Both the position numbers and the translations under genes were made by a program. The notes beneath the pieces are model-generated. The model did no database searches. It was not told where the DNA came from and was given only the letters and a program-made list of their open reading frames with translations. Positions 7,338 to 13,552 of a stretch of DNA of 13,552 nt are shown here, piece by piece. The DNA is from DAOMOD01 sp964526035 (GTDB lineage Bacteria; Pseudomonadota; Gammaproteobacteria; Xanthomonadales; BPKI01). Within the stretch, counting starts at the first letter, position 1; each line of letters begins with the position of its first letter. The stretch is taken from the NCBI GenBank assembly GCA_964526035.1, contig CAZGKE010000097.1, positions 1 through 13,552 on the forward strand. The letters run 5' to 3'.

Positions 7338-7359
7338 TCGCGGCTGAGGCCGCGCCCAC
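7338..7359 (-). repeat. REP-like palindromic element
   Basis: Read on the minus strand, this 22-base unit opens with GTGGGCGCGGC and closes with AGCCGCGA, with a 5-bp stem GCGGC/GCCGC around a four-base loop. It has the same plan as the units at 13461-13482 and 13508-13529, so it belongs to one dispersed family. It lies just downstream of the DUF3108 gene. Confidence 0.65.
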
Positions 7360-7386
7360 AGGTTCGAGCCGCAGGGACGGCCGCGA

Positions 7387-8085
7387 TCAGCGGGTCTTCG
7401 ACTTCAGCCGCATTTCCAGCACGTCGCCCTCTTCCTCCTGCACGACACGCACCGGAATCCAGTCCAGCGACTCGGCGTGGCAGCTGCGGGTTTGGCGGCG
7501 GCTGTGTTCGCGGACGCGTTCGATGTCCACGCAGACCAGGTCGCCCACGCCGGTGGCCACAGTCTCTTCACCTTCGCGACGGCCCTTCTGCACCTCCGGT
7601 GCGCCGCGGTTGACAATGACGTACTCGAACTCCGCCTCACCCGCCGCAGCCGCTACCATGGCGACGATCAGGGTGAGCTGCGGGTCGATGGCATGGTCTT
7701 CCAGGTCGAAGCCTTGCTGGTCGCCGCGACGATCTGTCACCGTGACGCGGCCCGCCGTCCAGTCGAAGTCGATGCCGCGCTCGCGGGTGCGCAGCGGCTG
7801 CTGGCGGCGCGCATGGTAGCGGTCGCTGCGCGGCTTGCCCTCATGCCAGTGAAAGCGCGAGTCCTCCACGCTCGAAAACTGCAGGAGGCCGCCGGCCGCG
7901 GTGGCGCTCAGCGTGGCGTTGAGTCGCCATTGGTCCTGAGCTTCCTGGCTGAGCTGCATGCGCGCTTCGCCGACCTCGCTGCCGTTGCGCAGCACCGTGT
8001 ATTCCGCTTCGAAGGGCTGTACCGGGGGCGCAGCGAACGCCGACGACGAAACGGCCAGGAGAATCAGGGCAGTGCGCTTGGACAT
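7387..8085 (-). CDS. DUF3108-type exported protein of unknown function
   Basis: The 232-residue protein starts with a signal peptide (MSKRTALILLAVSSSAFA, cleavage likely after A18). The mature part is predicted to be beta-rich and periplasmic. The segment FEAEYTVLRNGSEVGEARMQL near the mature N-terminus is the usual opening of DUF3108 proteins, and the position after purN also matches gammaproteobacterial practice. No enzymatic motif is visible and I assign no function. I chose the ATG at 8083-8085; a TTG three codons upstream is possible but less likely. The start lies inside purN, overlapping its 3' end by 22 bases, so the two are probably co-transcribed. The family assignment is by recognition and was not searched. 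Confidence 0.85.
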   Translation of the reverse strand: MSKRTALILLAVSSSAFAAPPVQPFEAEYTVLRNGSEVGEARMQLSQEAQDQWRLNATLSATAAGGLLQFSSVEDSRFHWHEGKPRSDRYHARRQQPLRTRERGIDFDWTAGRVTVTDRRGDQQGFDLEDHAIDPQLTLIVAMVAAAAGEAEFEYVIVNRGAPEVQKGRREGEETVATGVGDLVCVDIERVREHSRRQTRSCHAESLDWIPVRVVQEEEGDVLEMRLKSKTR

Positions 8086-8750
8086 GGCAGGCAACCATCG
8101 CGATCGAGCAGAAGAGGGTCAACAAGAGTGCGGTCGTCGAGCTTAACGCTGCCCGAAATCAGGCGAATGCGTCGCGCGGCGAGCAGCGCGCAGGTGGCGA
8201 CCAGAAGCTGGTGTTCGCGCGGCAGCAGGCGCTCGGCGAGCGTTGCCGGTGTGTCCCCGGGCTGCACCGCAAGACGTGTCTGCGCGATGACCGGGCCGCC
8301 ATCGACCTCGGCGCTGACGAAATGTACCGAGGCGCCGTGTTCGGCATCGCCGGCCTGCAGCGCGCGACGATGGGTGTGCAGGCCGGGATAGCGGGGCAGC
8401 AGCGAGGGGTGAACGTTGATCATGCGGCCTTCCCATGCGTGCACCACGTCGGCATCGAGCACGCGCATGAACCCGGCCAGCACCACCAGCTCGGGTCGAA
8501 ACCCGGCCAGCCTCGCGGACAGGGCCCGGTCGTAGCTGGCGCGATCGGCGTAGCCGGCCGGATCCAGCGCCAGCGTCGGAATGTGGTGCGACTCGGCCCT
8601 GCGCAGCGCGGCGGCCTCGCTGCGGTCGGACAGCACGGCGACGATCTGCGCGTCGAGCCTGCCGGCGGCGACGGCGTCGATCAGCGCCTGCAGATTGCTG
8701 CCGCGTCCGGAGGCCAGCACGGCAATGCGCAGCGGTTCAGCCTTGCTCAT
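8064..8750 (-). CDS. purN: Phosphoribosylglycinamide formyltransferase PurN
   Basis: PurN transfers a formyl group from 10-formyl-tetrahydrofolate to GAR in the third step of purine synthesis. The chosen ATG gives 228 residues. It opens with LRIAVLASGRGSNLQAL (phosphate-binding GRGSN at 15-19). The catalytic triad is intact: N112 and H114 in INVHPSLLPRYPG, and D150 in SAEVDGGPVIAQ. The C-terminus runs about 15 residues beyond typical bacterial PurN (SVKLDDRTLVDPLLLDRDGCLPCPSALP). This tail is encoded partly by the DNA that also encodes the start of the DUF3108 protein. An upstream in-frame GTG would add five residues. The gene follows purM after 70 bases in the same direction, the common purMN order. 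Confidence 0.96.
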   Translation of the reverse strand: MSKAEPLRIAVLASGRGSNLQALIDAVAAGRLDAQIVAVLSDRSEAAALRRAESHHIPTLALDPAGYADRASYDRALSARLAGFRPELVVLAGFMRVLDADVVHAWEGRMINVHPSLLPRYPGLHTHRRALQAGDAEHGASVHFVSAEVDGGPVIAQTRLAVQPGDTPATLAERLLPREHQLLVATCALLAARRIRLISGSVKLDDRTLVDPLLLDRDGCLPCPSALP

Positions 8751-8820
8751 GCCACTGACGACCACCTTGGTCGGAACGGGTGGTGACAGCTGCGGCCATA
8801 AGGCTGTCGCCGCGAAAACA

Positions 8821-9864
8821 TCAGGTGACTATCCGCACGCGCTCTCCGCCCGCTGCGGCCACCACCTCGCCGACAGGCCAGTTGGGCAGTCCCGCAGCAT
8901 CCAGCTCGGCGGCCATCGCCGCAGCATCCGCGACCGCTGCGATCACCACGAAGCCGATCCCGCAGTTGAAGGTGCGCCACATCTCGGCGTCGCTGACGCC
9001 ACCCTCTCGCTGCAGCCAGTCGAACACCGCCGGCCGGGGCCAGGCGGAAGCGTCGATGTGCAGACCGAGGCCATCGGGCACCACGCGGATGATGTTCTCG
9101 GTCAGTCCACCGCCGGTGATGTGCGACAGCCCGTGGATATCGAACCTGCCGAGCAGCGACAGCACCGGCTTCACGTAGATGCTGGTCGGTGCCATCAGCG
9201 CATCGGCCAGGCTGACGCCGCCGAGATCGAGTTCGAGCGGCTGCCCGGCGCGCTCCAGGATGCGCCGGATCAGTGAGTAGCCGTTGGAGTGTGGCCCCGA
9301 TGAGCCGATGCCGATCAGAACATCGCCGACGCCGATGCGACCGCCATCGAGCAGTTCGGCGCGTTCCACGGCGCCGACGCAGAATCCGGCAAGGTCGTAC
9401 TCGCCGGGCGGATACATGTCGGGCATTTCGGCGGTCTCGCCACCGACCAGCGCACAGCCGGCCAGTTCGCAGCCGCGCGCGATGCCTTCGATCACCCGCG
9501 CCGCAACGTCCACGTCCAGCCTGCCGGTGGCGAAATAATCGAGGAAGAACAGCGGCTCGGCGCCCTGCACCAGCACGTCGTTGACGCACATGCCGACCAG
9601 GTCGATGCCGATCGCGTCGTGGCGATCGAGCTGCTGGGCCAGCTTGAGCTTGGTGCCGACGCCATCGGTGCCCGACACCAGCACCGGCGCCTGCCAGCGT
9701 CCCGGCGGCAGGGCGAACAGCGCGCCGAAGCCGCCCAGACCCCCCAGCACCTCCGGACGCATGGTGCGCCTGACGGCTGGCTTGATGCGTTCGACCAGGG
9801 CGTTGCCGGCGTCGATGTCGACGCCGGCGTCGCGGTAGGAAAGGGGCTTCTTGGCGTCGGTCAC
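8821..9864 (-). CDS. purM: Phosphoribosylformylglycinamidine cyclo-ligase PurM
   Basis: PurM (AIR synthetase) uses ATP to close FGAM into aminoimidazole ribotide, the fifth purine step, in the cytoplasm. From the GTG at 9862-9864 the protein is 347 residues, the normal length, opening TDAKKPLSYRDAGVDIDAGN. Family motifs include VSGTDGVGTKLKLA, DLVGMCVNDVLVQGAEPLFFLDYFA, GGETAEMPDMY, GIGSSGPHSNGYSLIR and ITGGGLTENI. AGG lies 8 bases upstream of the GTG as a ribosome site. The frame is open far upstream, but that extension crosses the divergent gene and has no PurM similarity. A -10-like TATCAT is about 42 bases upstream. purM and purN form the unit, with the DUF3108 gene behind them. Confidence 0.97.
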   Translation of the reverse strand: MTDAKKPLSYRDAGVDIDAGNALVERIKPAVRRTMRPEVLGGLGGFGALFALPPGRWQAPVLVSGTDGVGTKLKLAQQLDRHDAIGIDLVGMCVNDVLVQGAEPLFFLDYFATGRLDVDVAARVIEGIARGCELAGCALVGGETAEMPDMYPPGEYDLAGFCVGAVERAELLDGGRIGVGDVLIGIGSSGPHSNGYSLIRRILERAGQPLELDLGGVSLADALMAPTSIYVKPVLSLLGRFDIHGLSHITGGGLTENIIRVVPDGLGLHIDASAWPRPAVFDWLQREGGVSDAEMWRTFNCGIGFVVIAAVADAAAMAAELDAAGLPNWPVGEVVAAAGGERVRIVT

Positions 9865-9945
9865 GAAAAGGGCCTGACGATGGCGGGGCGCGGGCGAAGG
9901 GGCGACATGATAGACGTTGGGGTGGGCATTGGGCAGACTGAAAGC
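9865..9945. promoter_or_regulatory. Divergent promoter region, purM and DUF2066 operon
   Basis: These 81 bases separate two divergent operons and must serve both. For purM, TATCAT on the minus strand (plus positions 9907-9912) matches 5 of 6 bases of the -10 consensus, but the -35 is weak. No confident plus-strand promoter or PurR-type operator was recognised. GACGTTGGGGT at 9913-9923 is shared with the hairpin repeat at 4144-4154. Confidence 0.3.
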
Positions 9946-11046
9946 ATGATGCGAAATCCGAACCCCGCCCCGCTGTGGCTCTCCGCCCTGATCCTGCTTG
10001 CGGCGCTGCTTTCCGGCGCGACCGCGCAGCCCCTGGCGCCGCCACTGCACTTGCGCGAAGGCGAAGCGCCGGTCGACAGCCAGTCGGCGGAAGATCGCCG
10101 TCAGGCCGCGCGCCTGGCTCTGGTGCAGGTGCTGGTGCGCATGTCGGGGAACAGCGCCGTGGCCGACGATCCAACGGTCCGTCGCAGCCTGGATCAGGCC
10201 GAGAGGCTGATGCAGCATTTCAGCTACCGTCAGGAAGTGGTCACCGAGACCGGCGAGGCGCCGCGCCGCCAGCTTTATCTGGTGGCCCGCTTCGACCCCG
10301 AAGGCGTTGATGGCATCCTTGAAAGTGCCGGCGTTCGGCTGTGGCTTTCGAAACGGCCCACGACGCTGCTGCTGGTCGAACTGGACGAAGGTGAGAGCCG
10401 TCGCCTGATCGGCGAAGATGATGCCGCCGCAGTCGATCCGTTTCAGCGACGCGCGCGCTTGCTGGCCCTGCCGCTGGTTCTGCCGCTGCTCGATCTGGAG
10501 GAACAGATCCGGCTGACGCCGCAGGCGCTGGGTGCGGGCCTCCGCGACGTGCTCGGCGACATGGGCAAGCGCTACGACGCGCCGGCGGTGCTGCACGGCC
10601 AGCTGACCCGCGTCGCCGACTTCTGGGTGGCACGCTGGACGCTTCTGGTCGAAGGACGTACCGAGCGCTGGGAGTCGACCGGTGCGCTGCGATCGGTACT
10701 GCTCTCCGGTGCAGACGGACTGGGCGACGCACTCGGCCGGCGCTATGCGCTGAGTGCCGCCGAGCGCCTCGGCGGGTCCTATCGCATCTGGATTTCCGGC
10801 CTGCGCGCACCGGCCGACTATCCGCGCCTGATGCGCTATCTCGCCGACAACCCTTTGGTACGCGACGTCGTCGCCGAGCTTGCCGACGGCGACAGCCTGC
10901 TGTTGCGCCTGAACGCCGGCGCCACGCTCGAACGTCTGCTGCAGTCGCTCACGGTCGGATTCATCCTGGCCAACGATCCGACCACCGAGCGCGACCCGGT
11001 GGGCGCAGCCGCCCCGGCCGACGCGCGGCTGCTGCTGCTGCCGTGA
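9946..11046 (+). CDS. DUF2066-type exported protein of unknown function
   Basis: The protein has 366 residues from the first of two consecutive ATGs (9946 and 9949), either of which could be used. The N-terminus is a signal peptide (PLWLSALILLAALLSGATAQ, cleavage near residue 27). The mature part opens with a typical DUF2066 block: RQAARLALVQVLVRMSGNSAV, then YLVARFDPEGVDGILESAGVRLW. RLWLSKRPTTLLLVEL and the C-terminal DYPRLMRYLADNPLVRDV are also reminiscent of the family. No catalytic motif is seen and the function is unknown. The position divergent from purM and upstream of hda is the known gammaproteobacterial context for this family. The TGA stop overlaps the next start codon (GTGA), suggesting translational coupling. 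The family name is by recognition only. Confidence 0.85.
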   Translation: MMRNPNPAPLWLSALILLAALLSGATAQPLAPPLHLREGEAPVDSQSAEDRRQAARLALVQVLVRMSGNSAVADDPTVRRSLDQAERLMQHFSYRQEVVTETGEAPRRQLYLVARFDPEGVDGILESAGVRLWLSKRPTTLLLVELDEGESRRLIGEDDAAAVDPFQRRARLLALPLVLPLLDLEEQIRLTPQALGAGLRDVLGDMGKRYDAPAVLHGQLTRVADFWVARWTLLVEGRTERWESTGALRSVLLSGADGLGDALGRRYALSAAERLGGSYRIWISGLRAPADYPRLMRYLADNPLVRDVVAELADGDSLLLRLNAGATLERLLQSLTVGFILANDPTTERDPVGAAAPADARLLLLP

Positions 11047-11630
11047 AGCCGGCAGTCCGTTCCGGGCCTGTTGGATTGGTCTGGTTGCCCAACGCCATCA
11101 CCCTGGCGCGGATCGCGCTGGCGCTGCCGCTTTACTGGGTGCTGCGCGAATCGCGCTTTGACCTGGCCCTGGCCATCGCAGGCGTGGCGGCAGTCAGCGA
11201 TGGCCTCGACGGCTGGCTGGCGAAGCGCTACGGCTGGGTGACCCGACTCGGCGCGATGCTCGACCCCTTGGCCGACAAGCTGCTGCTGTTTTCCTGCTTC
11301 CTCGGACTTGGCGCCAGCGAGCATCTGCCGTTGTGGCTGGTGATGCTGGTGATCGGACGTGATGCCCTGATCGTGGCGGGCGCGCTCGCCTATCGTGCGC
11401 TGGTCGGACCATTCGAGGCCGCGCCCAGTCTGTTGAGCAAGGTCACCACCTTCATGCAGCTGGCGCTGGTGCTGTGGGTGATCGGCTACCACGCAGGGCT
11501 GCCGCTGACGGACGTCGTGACGAATCCGTTGATCATTGCGGTGGCGGTGATAACGGTCGCCAGTGGCGCACAATATGTGCTGGTGTGGGGCGCCAGGGCG
11601 TTCGCGCAAGGCAGGGGAACATCGACATGA
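11043..11630 (+). CDS. CDP-alcohol phosphatidyltransferase family protein
   Basis: This integral membrane enzyme joins a CDP-activated lipid to an alcohol head group. The 195-residue size and several hydrophobic helices fit a PgsA-like phosphatidylglycerophosphate synthase; a CDP-dependent cardiolipin synthase is an alternative. The metal and CDP-binding motif is at 53-78: D53, D56-G57, A60, G70, D74 and D78 are all present in DGLDGWLAKRYGWVTRLG and AMLDPLADK. The Arg that normally follows the Ala is Lys61. SKVTTFMQL (132-140) matches the conserved SK-x-KT-like segment. The start is a GTG overlapping the DUF2066 stop by four bases with no Shine-Dalgarno, and the end overlaps the next ATG by four. 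I leave the symbol blank because another pgsA may exist in the genome. Confidence 0.88.
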   Translation: MKPAVRSGPVGLVWLPNAITLARIALALPLYWVLRESRFDLALAIAGVAAVSDGLDGWLAKRYGWVTRLGAMLDPLADKLLLFSCFLGLGASEHLPLWLVMLVIGRDALIVAGALAYRALVGPFEAAPSLLSKVTTFMQLALVLWVIGYHAGLPLTDVVTNPLIIAVAVITVASGAQYVLVWGARAFAQGRGTST

Positions 11631-12724
11631 CTTCAACGCAGCGCTGGCAGGCGCTTGTCCTCATTCTGATTCTCGGTGGCCTGGTCTACCTGCTGGCACC
11701 GGTGCTGACGCCGTTCGCCATCGCGGCGCTGCTGGCCTATCTCGGCAACCCGATGGTCGAGGGCCTGGTGGCGCGCGGGCGCAATCGCACGCTGGCGGTC
11801 AGCCTGGTCTTCATGCTGATGACGCTGATCCTGATCTGCGTGCTGCTGCTTCTGATTCCGCTGCTGGAGAAGCAGATCAGTCGCCTCGTGGAAAACCTGC
11901 CGAGCTACATCGAGTACATCCGTGAGCGGGTGCAGCCGTGGATCGAGGCGCAGTTCGGCGTCACTCCGGACCTTTTCGACAGCGGTGAGCTGGTCGGCAT
12001 GCTCAGGGAGCACTGGCAGCAGGCCGGGGGCATCGCCGCGGGCGTCGTCGCCGGGATCTCCAAATCGGGACTGGCGGTGCTTGGCTGGATCGCCAACCTG
12101 GTGCTGATTCCGGTGGTGGTGTTCTACCTGATGCGCGACTGGAAAGGCCTGATGGAGCGTGCGCAGGCGCTGCTGCCGCGCCCGGTCGAAGGCACCGTGA
12201 TACGGCTGGTGCGCGAATCCGATCAGGTGCTCGGCGGATTTCTGCGCGGGCAGTTGCTGGTCATGCTGGTGCTCGGCGTGCTCTACAGCGCCGGCCTGTG
12301 GATCATCGGCCTCGACCTGGCGATCCTGATCGGCATGCTGTCGGGACTGCTGAGCTTCGTGCCTTACCTCGGGCTCATCATCGGTCTCGGCGCCAGCCTG
12401 ATTGCGTCCTTCGTGCAGTTCCAGGACTGGCTGCCGCTGCTCTGGGTGCTGCTGGTGTTCGGCGTGGTGCAGACGTTTGAAAGCGTGTGGCTGACGCCGA
12501 CCCTGGTCGGCGACCGCATCGGACTGCATCCAGTGGCGGTGATCTTCGCGGTACTTGCTGGCGGACAACTGTTCGGTTTTCTCGGCGTGCTGCTGGCGCT
12601 GCCGGTGGCCGCGGTGGTGATGGTGGTGCTTCGCTACCTGCATGAGCGCTACGAGCAGAGCGAACTGTATGCCGGCAGCGAGCTGGCGCCTGTGCAGGGC
12701 GACGACGACAGCGCATCGGCATGA
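11627..12724 (+). CDS. AI-2E/PerM family membrane protein
   Basis: The polytopic inner-membrane protein has 365 residues, normal for the AI-2E transporter (PerM) family. It has N-terminal helices (LVLILILGGLVYLLAPVLTPFAIAALLAYL and LAVSLVFMLMTLILICVLLLLIPLL). A soluble amphipathic stretch (about 85-140) follows, then further helices through GLDLAILIGMLSGLLSFVPYLGLIIGLGASLIA and a C-terminal PVAAVVMVVLRYL. FVPYLGLIIG and LVGDRIGLHPVAVIFAVLAGGQLFGFLGVLLALP are hallmark family blocks. The family includes TqsA, described as an autoinducer-2 exporter, but most members including PerM have no proven substrate. A good Shine-Dalgarno AGGGGA (11613-11618) precedes the ATG, which overlaps the previous stop by four bases (ATGA). 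hda overlaps its own stop in the same way. Confidence 0.92.
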   Translation: MTSTQRWQALVLILILGGLVYLLAPVLTPFAIAALLAYLGNPMVEGLVARGRNRTLAVSLVFMLMTLILICVLLLLIPLLEKQISRLVENLPSYIEYIRERVQPWIEAQFGVTPDLFDSGELVGMLREHWQQAGGIAAGVVAGISKSGLAVLGWIANLVLIPVVVFYLMRDWKGLMERAQALLPRPVEGTVIRLVRESDQVLGGFLRGQLLVMLVLGVLYSAGLWIIGLDLAILIGMLSGLLSFVPYLGLIIGLGASLIASFVQFQDWLPLLWVLLVFGVVQTFESVWLTPTLVGDRIGLHPVAVIFAVLAGGQLFGFLGVLLALPVAAVVMVVLRYLHERYEQSELYAGSELAPVQGDDDSASA

Positions 12725-13416
12725 GCCACCCGCAGTTGCCGCTCGCGCTGCGCCTGCCCGTGGCGCGGCGCTTCGATACGTTCGTCGGTGAGGGCAACGA
12801 AGCCGCGCTGGCGGAGATCCGGCTCGCCGCGATGGGCGGCCGCAGCGACGTGCTGTACCTGTCCGGGCCCGAGGGCGTCGGCAAGACCCATCTGCTGCTC
12901 GCCGCCTGCGCGGAGGCGGAGCGGCTCGGACGGAGTGCGCAGTACCTGTCGCTGGCGTCATGGTCGGCGCTCGACGGCGAAGCAGTCGCCGCGCTCGCAG
13001 CGCTCGATCTCGTATGCATCGATGATCTCGATGCGGTGATCGGCAAGGCAGACGCCGAAGCGGGCCTGTTCGCTCTTGCCAATGCCTGTCGCGACGCAAA
13101 GGTTCCGCTGCTGATCGCTGCGCGCGCCGCGCTGCCTGAGCTGCCCGATGGACTGCCCGATCTGCGCTCGCGCCTCGCGCAGGGCCTGCGCCTCAAGCTC
13201 GCTCCGCTGCCCGAACGCGCGCGCCGCCTCGCCTTGCGACTGCGCGCCGACCAGCTCGGCCTGAGCGTGGACGAGGCGGCGATCGAGTTCCTGTTTCGCC
13301 GCTACCCGCGCGACCTGGTCGCCCTGATGGCCCTCATCGAGCGCCTCGACCGAGAAAGCCTCGCCGCCAAGCGCCGCATCACCGTTCCGTTCCTGCGTGA
13401 GGCGTTGGGCCTGTAG
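12721..13416 (+). CDS. hda: DnaA inactivator Hda
   Basis: Hda, bound to the sliding clamp, stimulates ATP hydrolysis by DnaA (RIDA) and so prevents re-initiation of replication. The 231-residue protein matches the family length. The N-terminal QLPLAL (5-10) is the clamp-binding motif. Walker A is GPEGVGKT (49-56) and Walker B is LVCIDDLDAV (97-106). DLRSRLAQG (148-155) carries the box VII arginine finger R151, and a C-terminal helix bundle contains RDLVALMALIERLD. It is short of the DNA-binding domain IV found in DnaA, which separates Hda from DnaA. The ATG lies in ATGA overlapping the previous stop; no Shine-Dalgarno is obvious, so expression probably depends on coupling to the membrane protein upstream. 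It is the last gene of the plus-strand operon seen here. Confidence 0.95.
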   Translation: MSHPQLPLALRLPVARRFDTFVGEGNEAALAEIRLAAMGGRSDVLYLSGPEGVGKTHLLLAACAEAERLGRSAQYLSLASWSALDGEAVAALAALDLVCIDDLDAVIGKADAEAGLFALANACRDAKVPLLIAARAALPELPDGLPDLRSRLAQGLRLKLAPLPERARRLALRLRADQLGLSVDEAAIEFLFRRYPRDLVALMALIERLDRESLAAKRRITVPFLREALGL

Positions 13417-13460
13417 CCTCGCAGCTTTCGCAGCGCCTTCCCCAGGTGGCCGGCGTTTGT

Positions 13461-13529
13461 GTAGGAGCGGCGAAAGCCGCGATAGACGTTCCATACCCAC
13501 CGCCCATTCGCAGCTTTCGCCGCTCCTAC
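13461..13529. repeat. Inverted pair of REP elements downstream of hda
   Basis: Bases 13461-13482 (opening GTAGGAGCGGC, hairpin GCGGC-GAAA-GCCGC) and 13508-13529 are inverted copies matching at 21 of 22 positions, separated by 25 bases. GTAG-headed REPs of this design are known in Stenotrophomonas and relatives, where they are linked to RAYT transposases. A partial copy (TCGCAGCTTTCGC, 13419-13431) lies right after the hda stop. The pair could form one long stem and act as an mRNA 3' end stabiliser or terminator. No RAYT gene is in this window. Confidence 0.8.
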
Positions 13530-13552
13530 CCGGATTTCGACGGTTGATCACC

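Larger units (their letters stand above)
6978..7386. other. Repeat-rich intergenic region with assembly gap
   Basis: No gene is seen between the convergent ends of murA and the DUF3108 gene. The region contains several short palindromes (7103-7110/7115-7122; 7146-7150/7155-7159; 7183-7188/7191-7196), a 100-base run of N, and a REP-like unit at 7338-7359. It is consistent with a cluster of dispersed intergenic repeats between two converging transcription units, which is also where an assembler would break. Confidence 0.7.

Noticed and set aside
9619..9945. N-terminal extension of the DUF2066 protein to 475 residues
   Set aside because: It would be antisense to purM and would bury the signal peptide that begins at the ATG pair 9946/9949.
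9865..10596. N-terminal extension of PurM to 591 residues
   Set aside because: The extension is antisense to the DUF2066 gene and lacks PurM similarity; the GTG at 9862-9864 gives normal length and has an AGG ribosome site.
11633..13099. 488-codon minus-strand open frame opposite the PerM-like gene and hda
   Set aside because: It is His/Gln/Arg-rich antisense of hydrophobic membrane coding; the shadow effect explains it fully.

Overview
The window is GC-rich bacterial chromosome carrying conserved housekeeping genes. The gene set and order point to a gammaproteobacterium. The best match I can infer is the Xanthomonadales (Lysobacterales) group, because ibaG-murA is divergent from kdsD, a hda operon contains a CDP-alcohol phosphatidyltransferase, and there are GTRGG-headed palindromic intergenic repeats. 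Nothing here looks like a phage, plasmid, CRISPR or defence island. I see no new multi-gene system; the unusual material lies in the intergenic repeats and in some translation starts.

Left block (1-5244, minus strand): reading leftwards the order is kdsD, kdsC, lptC, lptA, lptB, rpoN. KdsD and KdsC make Kdo for the LPS inner core, LptC/A/B are parts of the LPS export bridge, and RpoN is sigma-54. The genes from kdsC to rpoN are tightly packed. kdsD is separated from kdsC by 165 bases holding a tandem hairpin repeat. Bases 1-249, downstream of rpoN, hold no gene but contain a long imperfect inverted repeat.

Middle (5245-7386): ibaG (BolA family) and murA run on the plus strand, divergent from kdsD. 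murA is followed by a repeat-filled intergenic region containing a 100-base run of N (7238-7337). The bases on either side of the Ns share an 8-base identity inside a REP-like element. Contiguity of the two halves of the window is therefore a scaffolding claim, not sequence.

Right block: purM, purN and a DUF3108-type exported protein lie on the minus strand (9864 down to 7387). Divergent from purM, a plus-strand operon runs from 9946: a DUF2066-type exported protein, a CDP-alcohol phosphatidyltransferase, a PerM/AI-2E family membrane protein and hda. Each junction is a 4-base stop/start overlap. Hda inactivates DnaA at replication initiation, and acidic phospholipids are known to affect DnaA nucleotide state, so the lipid synthase next to hda is the most thought-provoking gene context here. 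The window closes with an inverted pair of 22-base REP elements.
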